Made by a program: the position numbers and the translations under genes. The notes beneath the pieces are model-generated. The model searched no databases and was not told where the DNA came from. It saw nothing but the letters and a program-made list of their open reading frames with translations. Below, piece by piece: positions 54,178 to 62,272 of a stretch of DNA of 62,276 bases. How positions within the stretch are numbered: the first letter of the stretch is position 1; each line of letters begins with the position of its first letter. The DNA comes from Candidatus Gastranaerophilales bacterium (GTDB lineage: Bacteria; Cyanobacteriota; Vampirovibrionia; Gastranaerophilales; JAILCC01), in contig JAQVHS010000011.1 of the NCBI GenBank assembly GCA_028696075.1, positions 1 to 62,276 of the forward strand, given 5' to 3'.

Positions 54178-54738
54178 TTATACTAATTGCTTTTCAAAAT
54201 GTTTAAGTTTATTTGCCAAAGAGGCATCTATTATTTTATCCCGAAATTTTAACATTAACCCTGCAAGGATAGAAGGGTCTGTTTTATATTCAGGTTTGAT
54301 TTCTTTTTGAAGTTTATTTTCAAGTTTTGCTTTAAGAGAGGTTTTTAAATCTTCGTCTATTTCTATTGCGGAAATTACTTCAACCTTTACTATATTCTTG
54401 ATTTCATCATATTCTTCTTCGTAAGTGTAGATAATAGTCGGAAGCAAATTAATCTTGTTTTCATCAACCAGCAAAAATAAAAAATTCAGTGTTATATTTG
54501 ATATTTTGCCATCAAATACTGATTTTAAAACATCTTTTTTGTCATTTATTGTAACAACCGGATGGAGTAAAAATTCTGCCATATCAGAGGAATTTGAATA
54601 AGTTTCATCGACTAATTTAAGGTCGTTAAATACTGTATCAAGCTCGTTTTTTTCTTGTGCTGTTTTAATAAGAGCTTTAGAGTATCTTCTTGCCAGCGAA
54701 GATAGTTTATTATTTATTTTTGTAGTGTTTTCCGCCAT
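54178..54738 (-). CDS. atpH: ATP synthase delta subunit
   Basis: Peripheral stalk top that links F1 to the b dimer. The 186-residue protein has the family's N-terminal helical domain (SSLARRYSKALIKTAQEKNE) and the C-terminal signature segment TDPSILAGLMLKFRDKIIDA, then SLANKLKHFEKQL. It shares one base with the stop of the b subunit gene, indicating coupling, and lies 15 bases before atpA. Confidence 0.93.
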   Translation of the reverse strand: MAENTTKINNKLSSLARRYSKALIKTAQEKNELDTVFNDLKLVDETYSNSSDMAEFLLHPVVTINDKKDVLKSVFDGKISNITLNFLFLLVDENKINLLPTIIYTYEEEYDEIKNIVKVEVISAIEIDEDLKTSLKAKLENKLQKEIKPEYKTDPSILAGLMLKFRDKIIDASLANKLKHFEKQLV

Positions 54739-55241
54739 TATATTTCCAGTCCGTCTATGTTATCTATAACCTGTGATATAAATTTGCGATGGAGTTCTTT
54801 GTTATCGCTTAATGTTGATGTAATTTGTTTTTTTGCCGCGGTCAGGGATTTTTCGCCTATGTATTTTACAAGGCGTGAGTTCGTTTGATTTTCTTCGTTA
54901 ACAATTCTTTTGTCGCTTGTTTTCTTTGCATTGTCAATTAGAGATTCAAGCTCTTCTTTTGTTTTAGCTTCAAAAGACTCGATAGTTTGTTTTGCTGCAT
55001 TAATTATTTCTTTCAGTTCTTCTTCAAGATTTTCTAAAGATTTCTGTGTTTTGTGAAGTTCCTGTTTTGCATTTTCTTTTAACTCATCAGAATGATTGAT
55101 GTTATTGTGAACATCCTGTTTCGCGGTTTCGATTTTTTCACCTGCTTTTGCAGCCTTCCAAATCCACACAAAAACCAATACCATTAGTATAAAGTTAAAG
55201 GCGTTTGAATTTAATATATTGCTCCAGCTAAAATCAAACAT
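54738..55241 (-). CDS. atpF: ATP synthase b subunit
   Basis: Membrane-anchored peripheral stalk. The 167-residue protein has a hydrophobic N-terminus (NAFNFILMVLVFVWIWKAAK, about residues 12-31) followed by a long charged helix rich in Lys, Glu and Gln. It is one of two b-type subunits in this operon, as in photosynthetic bacteria and Cyanobacteria. Its start overlaps the b-prime gene by 8 bases, and its end overlaps atpH by 1. Which of the two is b and which b-prime is judged from gene order. Confidence 0.9.
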   Translation of the reverse strand: MFDFSWSNILNSNAFNFILMVLVFVWIWKAAKAGEKIETAKQDVHNNINHSDELKENAKQELHKTQKSLENLEEELKEIINAAKQTIESFEAKTKEELESLIDNAKKTSDKRIVNEENQTNSRLVKYIGEKSLTAAKKQITSTLSDNKELHRKFISQVIDNIDGLEI

Positions 55242-55704
55242 TCATGACCTCATCAATTTCTTTTTCATTAAGCGGGGTGTAGGTCACCCCTTCGCCTAAA
55301 ATTTTTGCCGTGATTTGGTTTGCCAAATCCGCAACATGAGTTCTTAAACCGCCAATCGCAACATTTTTCTGATTTTCAAGCTCCTGTTTTTTTGCTTCAA
55401 AATCAGAATTCAGGTCAGTCTTTACCTGAGATAACTGTTTGCTTTTGTTTGCTTTTATTTCTTCTGTTTTTGCAGTAAACATATCTCTTGACTGTATTTT
55501 TGTATCATGCACTTTTCTGTTTTTGTTTTCAATAAGTGTAGTTGCTTTTTGAAGATGATTTTGCGCTTCTGTTTTATTGTTTTCAATATAAGATTCACGC
55601 TCGTCAATAATTTTTGCAATAGGCTTATACATAATGGAATTCATTATGAAAATAAAAATCAAAAACGAAATAGTTGATGCAATAATTGTTGCGTTGATTT
55701 CCAT
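55234..55704 (-). CDS. ATP synthase b-prime subunit
   Basis: The second b-type peripheral stalk subunit, 156 residues. The N-terminal membrane segment (IIASTISFLIFIFIMNSIMY, about residues 7-26) is followed by KPIAKIIDERESYIENNKTE, the pattern typical of b-prime (often named atpF-prime or atpG in Cyanobacteria), then a long coiled coil. It lies 6 bases behind the c subunit gene. A b/b-prime heterodimer replaces the b homodimer of E. coli. Presence of both genes in this order is a cyanobacterial-lineage feature. Confidence 0.9.
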   Translation of the reverse strand: MEINATIIASTISFLIFIFIMNSIMYKPIAKIIDERESYIENNKTEAQNHLQKATTLIENKNRKVHDTKIQSRDMFTAKTEEIKANKSKQLSQVKTDLNSDFEAKKQELENQKNVAIGGLRTHVADLANQITAKILGEGVTYTPLNEKEIDEVMNV

Positions 55705-55710
55705 TAAAAA

Positions 55711-55956
55711 CTATCCTATAAGTTGCAAAGCTATAAATAACGCATAGATTGCAGTTGCTTCAGCCAGCCCCGCACCGATAATGAAGTAAATCAAAGCTTG
55801 CCCCGCAATTTCAGGTTGTCTTGAGATAGCTTCCATTAGACCTTTTGTGGCAATACCAAGCCCAAGCCCTGCACCTACCGCACCAAAACCGATAGCAATA
55901 CCTGCGCCTAATTTTGCTAAATCTAAACCTTGAGCTGCTACTTGTTCTACTGACAT
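55711..55956 (-). CDS. atpE: ATP synthase c subunit
   Basis: Proteolipid of the rotor ring, 81 residues, two membrane helices joined by the conserved polar loop (ISRQPE near residue 45). The ion-binding Glu is in GLAEATAIYAL near residue 65. In Na+-coupled rings a Gln in helix 1 and a Ser/Thr directly after the Glu are expected. Here helix 1 reads GAGLGLGIATKG (Leu in place of Gln) and the Glu is followed by Ala, so proton coupling is predicted. The N-terminus carries an extra MSVEQVAAQGLDLAKLG lead. Confidence 0.96.
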   Translation of the reverse strand: MSVEQVAAQGLDLAKLGAGIAIGFGAVGAGLGLGIATKGLMEAISRQPEIAGQALIYFIIGAGLAEATAIYALFIALQLIG

Positions 55957-55975
55957 AATTTTTCTCCTATATAAA

Positions 55976-56665
55976 CTAATGTTCTTCTACTTGTGTTGCT
56001 GTTGCAATGTATGCTGTTGAAAGCAATACAAAAACCAACGTTTGCAAAAATGCGACGAATACTTCAAACAACATAAAAGGTAACGGTAAGAAGTAAGCGC
56101 ACATTCCGACAAAGGTAAATACTAATATTTCGCCTGCCAAAATATTGGCAAAAAGCCGCAGAGCCAATGAAAAAGGTCTTATAATCATTTCTAACAGTTC
56201 AATTATTGCCATAATGATTCCTACAAAAGAAAACTCGTGCAGGAAGAATTTGAAGCCCTTCACCCTTACGCCATGGTAAACATAATAAATTAACACCATA
56301 ATAGCCATAGCTGCTGTCATGTTAATATCGTTGGTAGGTGAAGCCAATTCGCCGGTAACCTTAAGGTGGTAAATTCTCCATGGAATTTGCCCCATTAAAT
56401 TAGCTGTTAATATAAACAAGAATAATGATGCCAAAATAGGAATATGAATTCTTCCTGATTTGCCTATCATAGAATCCGTCAGCCCCATAAATCCGCCGAC
56501 GATTTTTTCTGCTGTCAATTGAAGTTTATTTGGAAATATAGAGATTTTTCTGGTAGCTATAAAAGCAAAAACAATAACTGCCGCCATGGCGACCCACATA
56601 GTAACAAGTGTATCCATGTTAAAGCTTAAATTTCCCGCCTGTACTACCCAATGTTCTGATGACAC
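55976..56665 (-). CDS. atpB: ATP synthase a subunit
   Basis: Proton channel subunit next to the rotor ring, 229 residues with about five membrane helices. The essential Arg lies in PFSLALRLFANILAGEI near residue 170, and the second channel helix is FEVFVAFLQTLVFVLLSTAYIA near the C-terminus. LILTANLMGQIP-type text (FILTANLMGQIPW) near residue 86 is also conserved. It is the first gene of the operon; no atpI is seen before it, since the preceding gene is convergent in purpose and ends 75 bases away. Confidence 0.95.
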   Translation of the reverse strand: MSSEHWVVQAGNLSFNMDTLVTMWVAMAAVIVFAFIATRKISIFPNKLQLTAEKIVGGFMGLTDSMIGKSGRIHIPILASLFLFILTANLMGQIPWRIYHLKVTGELASPTNDINMTAAMAIMVLIYYVYHGVRVKGFKFFLHEFSFVGIIMAIIELLEMIIRPFSLALRLFANILAGEILVFTFVGMCAYFLPLPFMLFEVFVAFLQTLVFVLLSTAYIATATQVEEH

Positions 56666-56740
56666 CCTTATTCCTCATAAAAAAATCTTTCCCTCTAATT
56701 ATGATACTAAACATTTGAATTTAAAACAATTATTTTCTTT

Positions 56741-57976
56741 TTATTTTTTGCAAAGGCTGATAAATTCATCAACCCCCAAAGCTTTTAATTGAGGTACTTG
56801 GGCGATAGTTTGGGCAGGTGTTGCAAAAGTGTTTGCTGCAGGTGTTTTCAAGATTGTTTTTTGCGGAAATATTTTATCCTTGAAAATAAACGCCAATAAT
56901 GCACATGTCGCCAACAAAACAGAGCTTAAGATTAATCCGATTTTAGTTTTGGACATTTTTTTTACAACAGGTTCAATCGGATTGTTTTTTGCCCAATTTT
57001 TTTCAAAGAAAAGCTCTTGCGAATTTTTGTAAAAGATTTTTTCGGTAATTTCATCGGCTTCATTGCCAAAATTGTCTTTAATCATTGTTTTAAGCCCGGA
57101 AATGGTTTTTTCGTAGGCTTCTTTTGCGCTCAATCCATTTTTTAATTTTTCACCAAAACAACCTAAGGGCGCGTCTGTTCCGAATAGAATTCTATCAAGG
57201 GCATCCCGCTTTTTTAGTTCGGTGATAAGGGTTTTCACTTTGGAATGAACTCCGTCCGGCAAATCGTTTTTCCAATCAAGCCAAGAAATATCACAGTATA
57301 ATTTTGCATCTTTGTTTTCAATTGAACTTTTTAAAACCTCAAGCGCTTCGTTAAAATTGGCATCAGACCCTGCCCCGGTATGCCCTAATATGACGGGTAC
57401 ATCTTTGAATTTATTTTGAATTAATTTATAAATCTCTTTTGCCCCTGAAATATCGCTATCACAGTGGAATAAACAAGGGAGTTTTTTTTCTTGAGCAAGT
57501 TTCATATAATTTTCATACCACTTGTGACTTGCGGATATTTGCTCACCGCTTGGTGTCATAGATAAATCTCTGGGGTGGAATTTCAATCCGACAAATTTGC
57601 CGTCATTTTCTATCAAAAGCCTCCTGATTTCACTTGTATCACCGCCTGTTATATTAGGCTGGCAAACAGCCAAAGGTGCAAGTTTATTATTTTTTGCGGC
57701 TGCATTCAGGGCAGTCATATTGCCCTCACGCTCACTTGCATAAGTACCGTTTTGCACTATACAATCCAAGTTTGAAAACAGGCCTTTGTTAATAGTATCT
57801 TGTTGTTTTACACCGCTTACCACGATATTAAGAGAGTCGTTTGTAAACACGTCTAAAACTTCGGGCGAATAATGTACAAGGTTTTTATCAGCATCAACCC
57901 AATGCCCGTTGTGAAGGTGCGCATCGTTAATAAGACCCTTAAATGATATTGAATTAGTTTGGTTTAATTTCATCAT
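56741..57976 (-). CDS. Amidohydrolase (Amidohydro_2-type) with a C-terminal membrane anchor
   Basis: A 411-residue protein. The N-terminal ~320 residues form a metal-dependent TIM-barrel hydrolase: INDAHLHNGHW near residue 16 (metal-binding H-x-H), VGLKFHPRDLS near 130, LFHCDSD near 168, VILGHTGAGSDANF near 194 and LFGTDAPLG near 266, all positions where amidohydrolase-2 enzymes keep ligands and catalytic Asp. A membrane helix follows near 350-366 (IGLILSSVLLATCALLAFIF), then a Pro/Thr/Ala tail. An anchored amidohydrolase of this build is unusual. It starts MMKLNQTNSISFKG, a beginning I associate with many Gastranaerophilales proteins. Substrate unknown. Confidence 0.8.
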   Translation of the reverse strand: MMKLNQTNSISFKGLINDAHLHNGHWVDADKNLVHYSPEVLDVFTNDSLNIVVSGVKQQDTINKGLFSNLDCIVQNGTYASEREGNMTALNAAAKNNKLAPLAVCQPNITGGDTSEIRRLLIENDGKFVGLKFHPRDLSMTPSGEQISASHKWYENYMKLAQEKKLPCLFHCDSDISGAKEIYKLIQNKFKDVPVILGHTGAGSDANFNEALEVLKSSIENKDAKLYCDISWLDWKNDLPDGVHSKVKTLITELKKRDALDRILFGTDAPLGCFGEKLKNGLSAKEAYEKTISGLKTMIKDNFGNEADEITEKIFYKNSQELFFEKNWAKNNPIEPVVKKMSKTKIGLILSSVLLATCALLAFIFKDKIFPQKTILKTPAANTFATPAQTIAQVPQLKALGVDEFISLCKK

Positions 57977-58168
57977 ATAAATCTCTACACTACAATTCTA
58001 TTAATATTTGCTTTCTAAAAAGTATAAATAAAGGTAAATAATTGTTTTTGATATTAAATTAAACTATTATTTATATTTTTTTACATTTTCATTATTACCC
58101 GGTTACTTAATATTTGGCAAAAACGCAACAATATGCAACAATAAAGCTATGACGTTGAGAGGTACTTT

Positions 58169-58789
58169 ATGTTCAAAAGAATATGCAAAATTATATTTGT
58201 CAGGCATGGTGCTACCATTTACAGCCAGCAAAAGAGATTATACGATGCTGATGATTATCCGCCTTTGAACCAGGAAGGCAGAGAAGAAATAAAAAATCTC
58301 ACCGAATGGCTTCAGCTAAGATGCCCTCATATTGATGCCATATATTCAAGTTCTGCTCTTCGTTCTATTCAAAGCGCCAGAATAATATCTAAAGAATTTG
58401 GCGCTGATTATGAAATTTTAGACGGCTTATACGAAAGAAAAAGCGGGATTTGGGCAGGGCTTACTTTTGACCAGATAGAGGAAAAATACCCTCATATGCT
58501 TATGGAATACAAAAATAACCCCAACGAATTTTCCCCTGAAGGCGGAGAATCAACCTCGGAATTTAAAAAGCGTGTAGGGCTTATAATCGATAAAATAGTT
58601 AATGATAATATCAGTAAAACAATTATTGTGGTGTCGCATGCCGGAGTTATACAATCTGCTATAGCACATGCCCTGCAAATCCCGTCGAAACACCAGTCAA
58701 AAATAGTCATTCCTACCGGAAGTGCTACTCAGATAAACTATTATGATGATTGGGCATCACTTGGATATTCAGGCTGTATAGCTATTTAG
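58169..58789 (+). CDS. Histidine phosphatase (phosphoglycerate mutase-like)
   Basis: A 206-residue cytoplasmic phosphatase of the histidine-acid superfamily. The phospho-His motif FVRHGATIYSQQKRLY is near residue 10, IYSSSALRSIQSARII near 58 holds the second Arg, the acid residue lies in LYERKSGIWAG near 86, and VVSHAGVIQSAIAHAL near 155 supplies the second His. The set fits cofactor-dependent phosphatases such as CobC, PhoE or GpmB-like enzymes; no cobalamin genes are nearby. GAGAGG precedes the ATG. It lies 9 bases before punA and is probably co-transcribed. Confidence 0.86.
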   Translation: MFKRICKIIFVRHGATIYSQQKRLYDADDYPPLNQEGREEIKNLTEWLQLRCPHIDAIYSSSALRSIQSARIISKEFGADYEILDGLYERKSGIWAGLTFDQIEEKYPHMLMEYKNNPNEFSPEGGESTSEFKKRVGLIIDKIVNDNISKTIIVVSHAGVIQSAIAHALQIPSKHQSKIVIPTGSATQINYYDDWASLGYSGCIAI

Positions 58790-58798
58790 GGGTTTGAA

Positions 58799-59605
58799 AT
58801 GCTGAATCATACCGTTGAATTTATAAAAGAACATACAAAAGGGAAATATAACCCAAAGACCGCGCTTATTCTGGGTTCAGGTTTGGGTGATTTGGCAAAT
58901 GAAGTCAGTGGTGTAAGAATTAGGTACCATGAAATCCCTGCCTTTGTCCAATCAAGTATAGAAGGTCATGCGGGGCAGCTTGTAATCGGTAAGCTTGAAG
59001 GTAAACAAGTTTTGGTAATGCAGGGACGTATTCATTACTATGAAGGGCATGAAATTCAAAAGATTGTTTACCCCGTGAAAGTTATGAAAAAACTGGGTGT
59101 AGAAAACCTTATAATAACCAACGCTGCAGGCGGGGTAAGTGAAAAAGTTACAATCGGTGATTTAATGCTTATTAATGACCACATTAATTTTATGGGGGTA
59201 AATCCTTTAATAGGCGCTAACGCTAATGATTTAGGCGAAAGATTTCCCGATATGAGTGAGGTTTATAATCCTGCATTAAGAGAAAAAACAAAAAAAATCG
59301 CAGCAAAACTCGGCATAAACTTAAAAGAAGGCATTTATGCGGCAACAAGCGGACCCAGTTATGAAACACCGGCGGAAATTAAGATGTTTAGGACGCTTGG
59401 CGCCGACGCTGTCGGGATGTCCACAGTACCTGAAGCTATTGTAGCTAACTATTGCGGAATGAAAATCCTTGGTATTTCCTGTATTACCAATATGGCAGCA
59501 GGTGTTACGGGTAAAAGGCTTAACCACAGTGAAGTTATAGAAGAAGGACAAAAAGTTAAAGAAAATTTTACCAAACTAATCAGGCAGGTTATTAGACACA
59601 TTTAG
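58799..59605 (+). CDS. punA: Purine nucleoside phosphorylase (PNP-I, trimeric type)
   Basis: Splits inosine and guanosine with phosphate for purine salvage. The 268-residue length fits the trimeric class. Visible are LILGSGLGDLANEV near residue 22 (phosphate loop), SSIEGHAGQLVIGKLEGKQV near 52, MQGRIHYYEGHEIQKIVYPV near 75 and TNAAGGVSEKVTIGDLMLI near 108. The purine-binding Glu region TSGPSYETPAEIKMFRTLG is near 182, with SCITNMAAGV near 228. It follows the histidine phosphatase gene by 9 bases. Confidence 0.95.
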   Translation: MLNHTVEFIKEHTKGKYNPKTALILGSGLGDLANEVSGVRIRYHEIPAFVQSSIEGHAGQLVIGKLEGKQVLVMQGRIHYYEGHEIQKIVYPVKVMKKLGVENLIITNAAGGVSEKVTIGDLMLINDHINFMGVNPLIGANANDLGERFPDMSEVYNPALREKTKKIAAKLGINLKEGIYAATSGPSYETPAEIKMFRTLGADAVGMSTVPEAIVANYCGMKILGISCITNMAAGVTGKRLNHSEVIEEGQKVKENFTKLIRQVIRHI

Positions 59606-59677
59606 TTTTTAGTTTGTAATTCTTTAAAAAAAATGATTAAATATAATATGCGTTTTACCTAGTATAAGGATGATTTT

Positions 59678-60103
59678 ATGAATTTTTTAGACAAAATTTT
59701 GGGGTTAACAGAAGGGTTTTTAGGAGGAACAAAGGCTCTTGTTGATAAAATTTCCAATCAAAAAATGGAAACAACGGGTTCAATATGGTCTGAAGACGAA
59801 ATGAAGTTCTATGAACACAGGGCTGCGGAAGCCGCCCAAAAACAAGCCGACTTAACAACTATACCGGGTACGCCCGAAGATCAAGGTTCTGAAGACGAAA
59901 TAAAGTTCTATGAACACAGGGCTGCGGAAGCCGCCCAAAAACAAGCCGATTTAACAACTATACCGGGTATGCCCGAAGATCAAGTTTCCGAAGACGAAAT
60001 AAAGTTCTATGAACACAGGGCTGCGGAAGCCGCCCAAAAACAAACCGATTTAACAACTATACAGGGTATGCCCGAAGATAAAACGGATTTGAATAAGGAT
60101 TAA
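59678..60103 (+). CDS. Protein with three near-identical 33-residue repeats
   Basis: A 141-residue protein, unrecognised. The first ~37 residues (MNFLDKILGLTEGFLGGTKA, then LVDKISNQKMETTGSIW) form an amphipathic lead. Three 33-residue repeats follow with only a few changes: each begins SEDE(M/I)KFYEHRAAEAAQKQ, continues with (A/T)DLTTI and ends GxPED. The repeats are 99 bp each and almost identical in DNA, so they duplicated recently. The protein is acidic and soluble. It is followed 7 bases later, tail-to-tail, by an HNH gene. A helical binding repeat is likely; repeat number may vary between strains. Confidence 0.75.
   Translation: MNFLDKILGLTEGFLGGTKALVDKISNQKMETTGSIWSEDEMKFYEHRAAEAAQKQADLTTIPGTPEDQGSEDEIKFYEHRAAEAAQKQADLTTIPGMPEDQVSEDEIKFYEHRAAEAAQKQTDLTTIQGMPEDKTDLNKD
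59789..60085 (+). repeat. Three tandem 99-bp in-frame coding repeats
   Basis: Units start at 59789, 59888 and 59987. Differences are limited to a handful of bases, mostly third-position or single amino acid changes, indicating recent expansion or homogenisation. Confidence 0.92.
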
Positions 60104-60109
60104 TATTTT

Positions 60110-60481
60110 TTAAGTAAAAATATCTCTGCCCAACACTTTTGCCAAAGTTTTTCTGACTTCATCCGCCCATACTATACCTTCAACCACTATGCCATGCTTG
60201 GATTTTACTGTTTCTACTATGTTTTTTTCAAAGCTGGGATGCTGTCTTAAAAATTCATCAAGCGGCATATTACCTCTCTGCGAGTTTATACTCTTTGCTA
60301 CAATCAGGTAGTTGGAAACATGGTTTAGTGAACCTTCAAAGCTATGCGGAACTATGTGCTCTACACTTCTGGGATTGTTTCGCGTAAAAACCTTACCTGT
60401 ATAAGCACACCTGTCAAACATTTGTTTGAAATACTGCCTGCCGTTGAAATTTATAAAATTATTTTGAAAATTCACAATCAT
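60110..60481 (-). CDS. Small HNH-type nuclease-like protein
   Basis: A 123-residue protein with an HNH pattern. CAYTGKVFTRNNPRSVEHIV near residue 25 gives the lead Cys and the catalytic E-H-I-V-P-H segment, HVSNYLIVAKSINSQRGNMP near 54-73 gives the central Asn and the following Asn/Arg, and LDEFLRQHPSF follows. A single Cys replaces the usual Cys pairs, so a full zinc site is not obvious. Short stand-alone HNH proteins act as restriction, homing or phage packaging nucleases, but here the role is unknown. It is convergent with the repeat-protein gene. Confidence 0.72.
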   Translation of the reverse strand: MIVNFQNNFINFNGRQYFKQMFDRCAYTGKVFTRNNPRSVEHIVPHSFEGSLNHVSNYLIVAKSINSQRGNMPLDEFLRQHPSFEKNIVETVKSKHGIVVEGIVWADEVRKTLAKVLGRDIFT

Positions 60482-60615
60482 TTTTATCTCCTTGCTTAAT
60501 CTTTATAAACTCTTAAAAATTATTTTTTGCTATCGTATAAAATTTTGATAAAGAAATGTTAATATTACTGATTTTTTCTGTAATATTAAGCTAATACACA
60601 TAACGAGGAATTATT

Positions 60616-61416
60616 ATGCTTACAATCAACCAATCCGCTTATATTGACGAAACCGCCCAAATAGGCGAAAACGTAGAAATCCAGCCTTTTGCATACATAG
60701 GCAAAAATGTTGTTATAGGAGATAACGTAAAAATAGGTTCCGGAGCCAAAATTGAATACGCTGCAATAGGTAAAAATACTTCAATAAGTTCACATGCAGT
60801 CATAGGTACGGAGCCGCAGGATTTAGGCTACAAAGGCGAGCCGACGGGTGTAATTATCGGTGAAAACTGCCAAATAAGAGAGTTTGTAACAGTAAACAGA
60901 GCAAGCCACGAGGGTAATACAATAGTAGGTGATAATTGCCTGCTTATGACAAGCGTACATGTGGCCCATAACTGTAAGCTTGAACATAACGTTATTTTAG
61001 CAAACGCAGCTACGTTAGGCGGACATTCTGCCGTAGGCGCAGGCGCTTTTTTAGGCGGTATGGTGGTGGTTCATCAAAATGTAAGGATAGGAACTTTAGC
61101 TATAATGAGCGGATTTTCAGGTACAAGACAGGATATCCCGCCCTATGCCAAAACAATGGGCGCCCCCTCGAGGATTGCAGGCACCAACGTTATAGGATTG
61201 CGCAGAAGCGGACTTAATCAGGATGAGCGTAATTATGTAAAAAGAGCTTATAAATATTTATGGTTTTCTGATTTGTCCATGCAGCATGCATTGGAAGAAA
61301 TAGAAAAAAATATCCCTCAAACAGAGCAGGTTAAACATTTGGTTGAATTTTGCAGAACTTCTAAAAGAGGGGTTATAAAGACTTACAAAGAAGATGATAA
61401 TCAGGATGAAATTTAG
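60616..61416 (+). CDS. lpxA: UDP-N-acetylglucosamine acyltransferase
   Basis: First step of lipid A synthesis, transferring an R-3-hydroxyacyl group to UDP-GlcNAc. The 266-residue protein is a left-handed beta-helix of hexapeptide repeats ([20 protein letters not shown] ...), with [19 protein letters not shown] near residue 90 and the catalytic His in [13 protein letters not shown] near 117. The C-terminal helical part includes [20 protein letters not shown], typical of LpxA rather than LpxD. GAGGAA precedes the ATG. It is not beside fabZ, lpxB, lpxC or lpxD. It supports a Gram-negative outer membrane. Confidence 0.95.
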   Translation: MLTINQSAYIDETAQIGENVEIQPFAYIGKNVVIGDNVKIGSGAKIEYAAIGKNTSISSHAVIGTEPQDLGYKGEPTGVIIGENCQIREFVTVNRASHEGNTIVGDNCLLMTSVHVAHNCKLEHNVILANAATLGGHSAVGAGAFLGGMVVVHQNVRIGTLAIMSGFSGTRQDIPPYAKTMGAPSRIAGTNVIGLRRSGLNQDERNYVKRAYKYLWFSDLSMQHALEEIEKNIPQTEQVKHLVEFCRTSKRGVIKTYKEDDNQDEI

Positions 61417-61438
61417 GTATATTTTTGATAAGATACCT
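61415..61438. promoter_or_regulatory. Inverted repeat between lpxA and the rubrerythrin gene
   Basis: AGGTAT and ATACCT are separated by 12 bases, just before the rubrerythrin ribosome binding site. It could be an operator for a peroxide-responsive regulator or only a weak hairpin. Confidence 0.3.
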
Positions 61439-61469
61439 GGGTGAGTATTTTCATGTAGGAGATTATCTT

Positions 61470-62012
61470 ATGCCTAAATTTATTTGTACTGTGTGCGGTT
61501 ATATTGCAGAAGGCGAAGCACCTGAAAAATGTCCCCAATGCGGCGCTTCTAAAGAAAAATTCAAAGAACAATCCGCGGATATGGCTTGGGCTGATGAACA
61601 TGTTATCGGTGTTGCTGATTCCGCAATTGATAAAGAAGTTTTGGAAGGCTTAAAGCTGCACTTTGCAGGCGAATGCACGGAAGTAGGAATGTATCTTGCG
61701 ATGAGCAGACAAGCTGATAGAGAGGGATACCCCGAAGTAGCGGAAGCTTATAAAAGAATAGCTTTTGAAGAAGCTGAACACGCTTCTAAATTTGCCGAAC
61801 TTTTGGGTGAAGTAGTAACTTCTTCTACGAAAAAGAATTTGGAAATGAGAGTTGAAGCCGAATATGGCGCTTGCCAAGGTAAAAAAGATATTGCAACCAG
61901 AGCTAAACAGTTAGGCTATGATGCAATTCACGATACAGTGCATGAAATGTGCAAAGATGAAGCAAGACACGGCATGGCTTTTAAAGGACTTCTTGAAAGA
62001 CATTTCAAATAA
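61470..62012 (+). CDS. Reverse rubrerythrin (rubredoxin-like domain first)
   Basis: A 180-residue peroxide/oxygen defence protein. The rubredoxin-like domain comes first: [20 protein letters not shown] near residue 5 gives four Cys ligands for one iron. The ferritin-like diiron domain follows ([19 protein letters not shown] near 65 and [17 protein letters not shown] near 98, with a later CKDEARHG near 161). This reversed order is that of reverse rubrerythrin, an O2/H2O2 reductase of anaerobes. ATG 61470 has AGGAG 8 bases upstream; the longer frame from 61425 is rejected. Confidence 0.94.
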   Translation: MPKFICTVCGYIAEGEAPEKCPQCGASKEKFKEQSADMAWADEHVIGVADSAIDKEVLEGLKLHFAGECTEVGMYLAMSRQADREGYPEVAEAYKRIAFEEAEHASKFAELLGEVVTSSTKKNLEMRVEAEYGACQGKKDIATRAKQLGYDAIHDTVHEMCKDEARHGMAFKGLLERHFK

Positions 62013-62062
62013 AGCCCGAACGCCCCTTGACTTCTCTGAAAAATAGACCCCATGGATGATTG

Positions 62063-62101
62063 CATGTTGTCAATTTGGATGATGAGAACCGTCACAACAT
62101 G
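62063..62101. repeat. Inverted repeat in the region after rubrerythrin
   Basis: CATGTTGT (62063-62070) and ACAACATG (62094-62101) enclose 23 bases, and a further GCAACATG follows. The 264-base end of the window holds no gene I can support; this inverted repeat and the terminator at 62237 are its only visible structures. Confidence 0.5.
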
Positions 62102-62236
62102 TGGCAACATGGATACTACCAGAGCATACTCTGATTTTATAAAAAACTTGGGGAGTGCTTTTTGAATGAGGTATATCATTCAATTTTTAGGGAAAGAGAG
62201 AGAAATGGGCTAGAAAAACAAAATTTTCAACGCTCA

Positions 62237-62272
62237 AAAATGGCTAATCGATAGGTTAGCCATTTTGTTTTG
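62237..62272 (+). terminator. Rho-independent terminator near the window end
   Basis: AAAATGGCTAA and TTAGCCATTTT pair over an 8-base loop, followed by TGTTTTGTT. It lies 225 bases behind the rubrerythrin stop, so it ends either that transcript or one from an unseen small gene. Confidence 0.82.
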
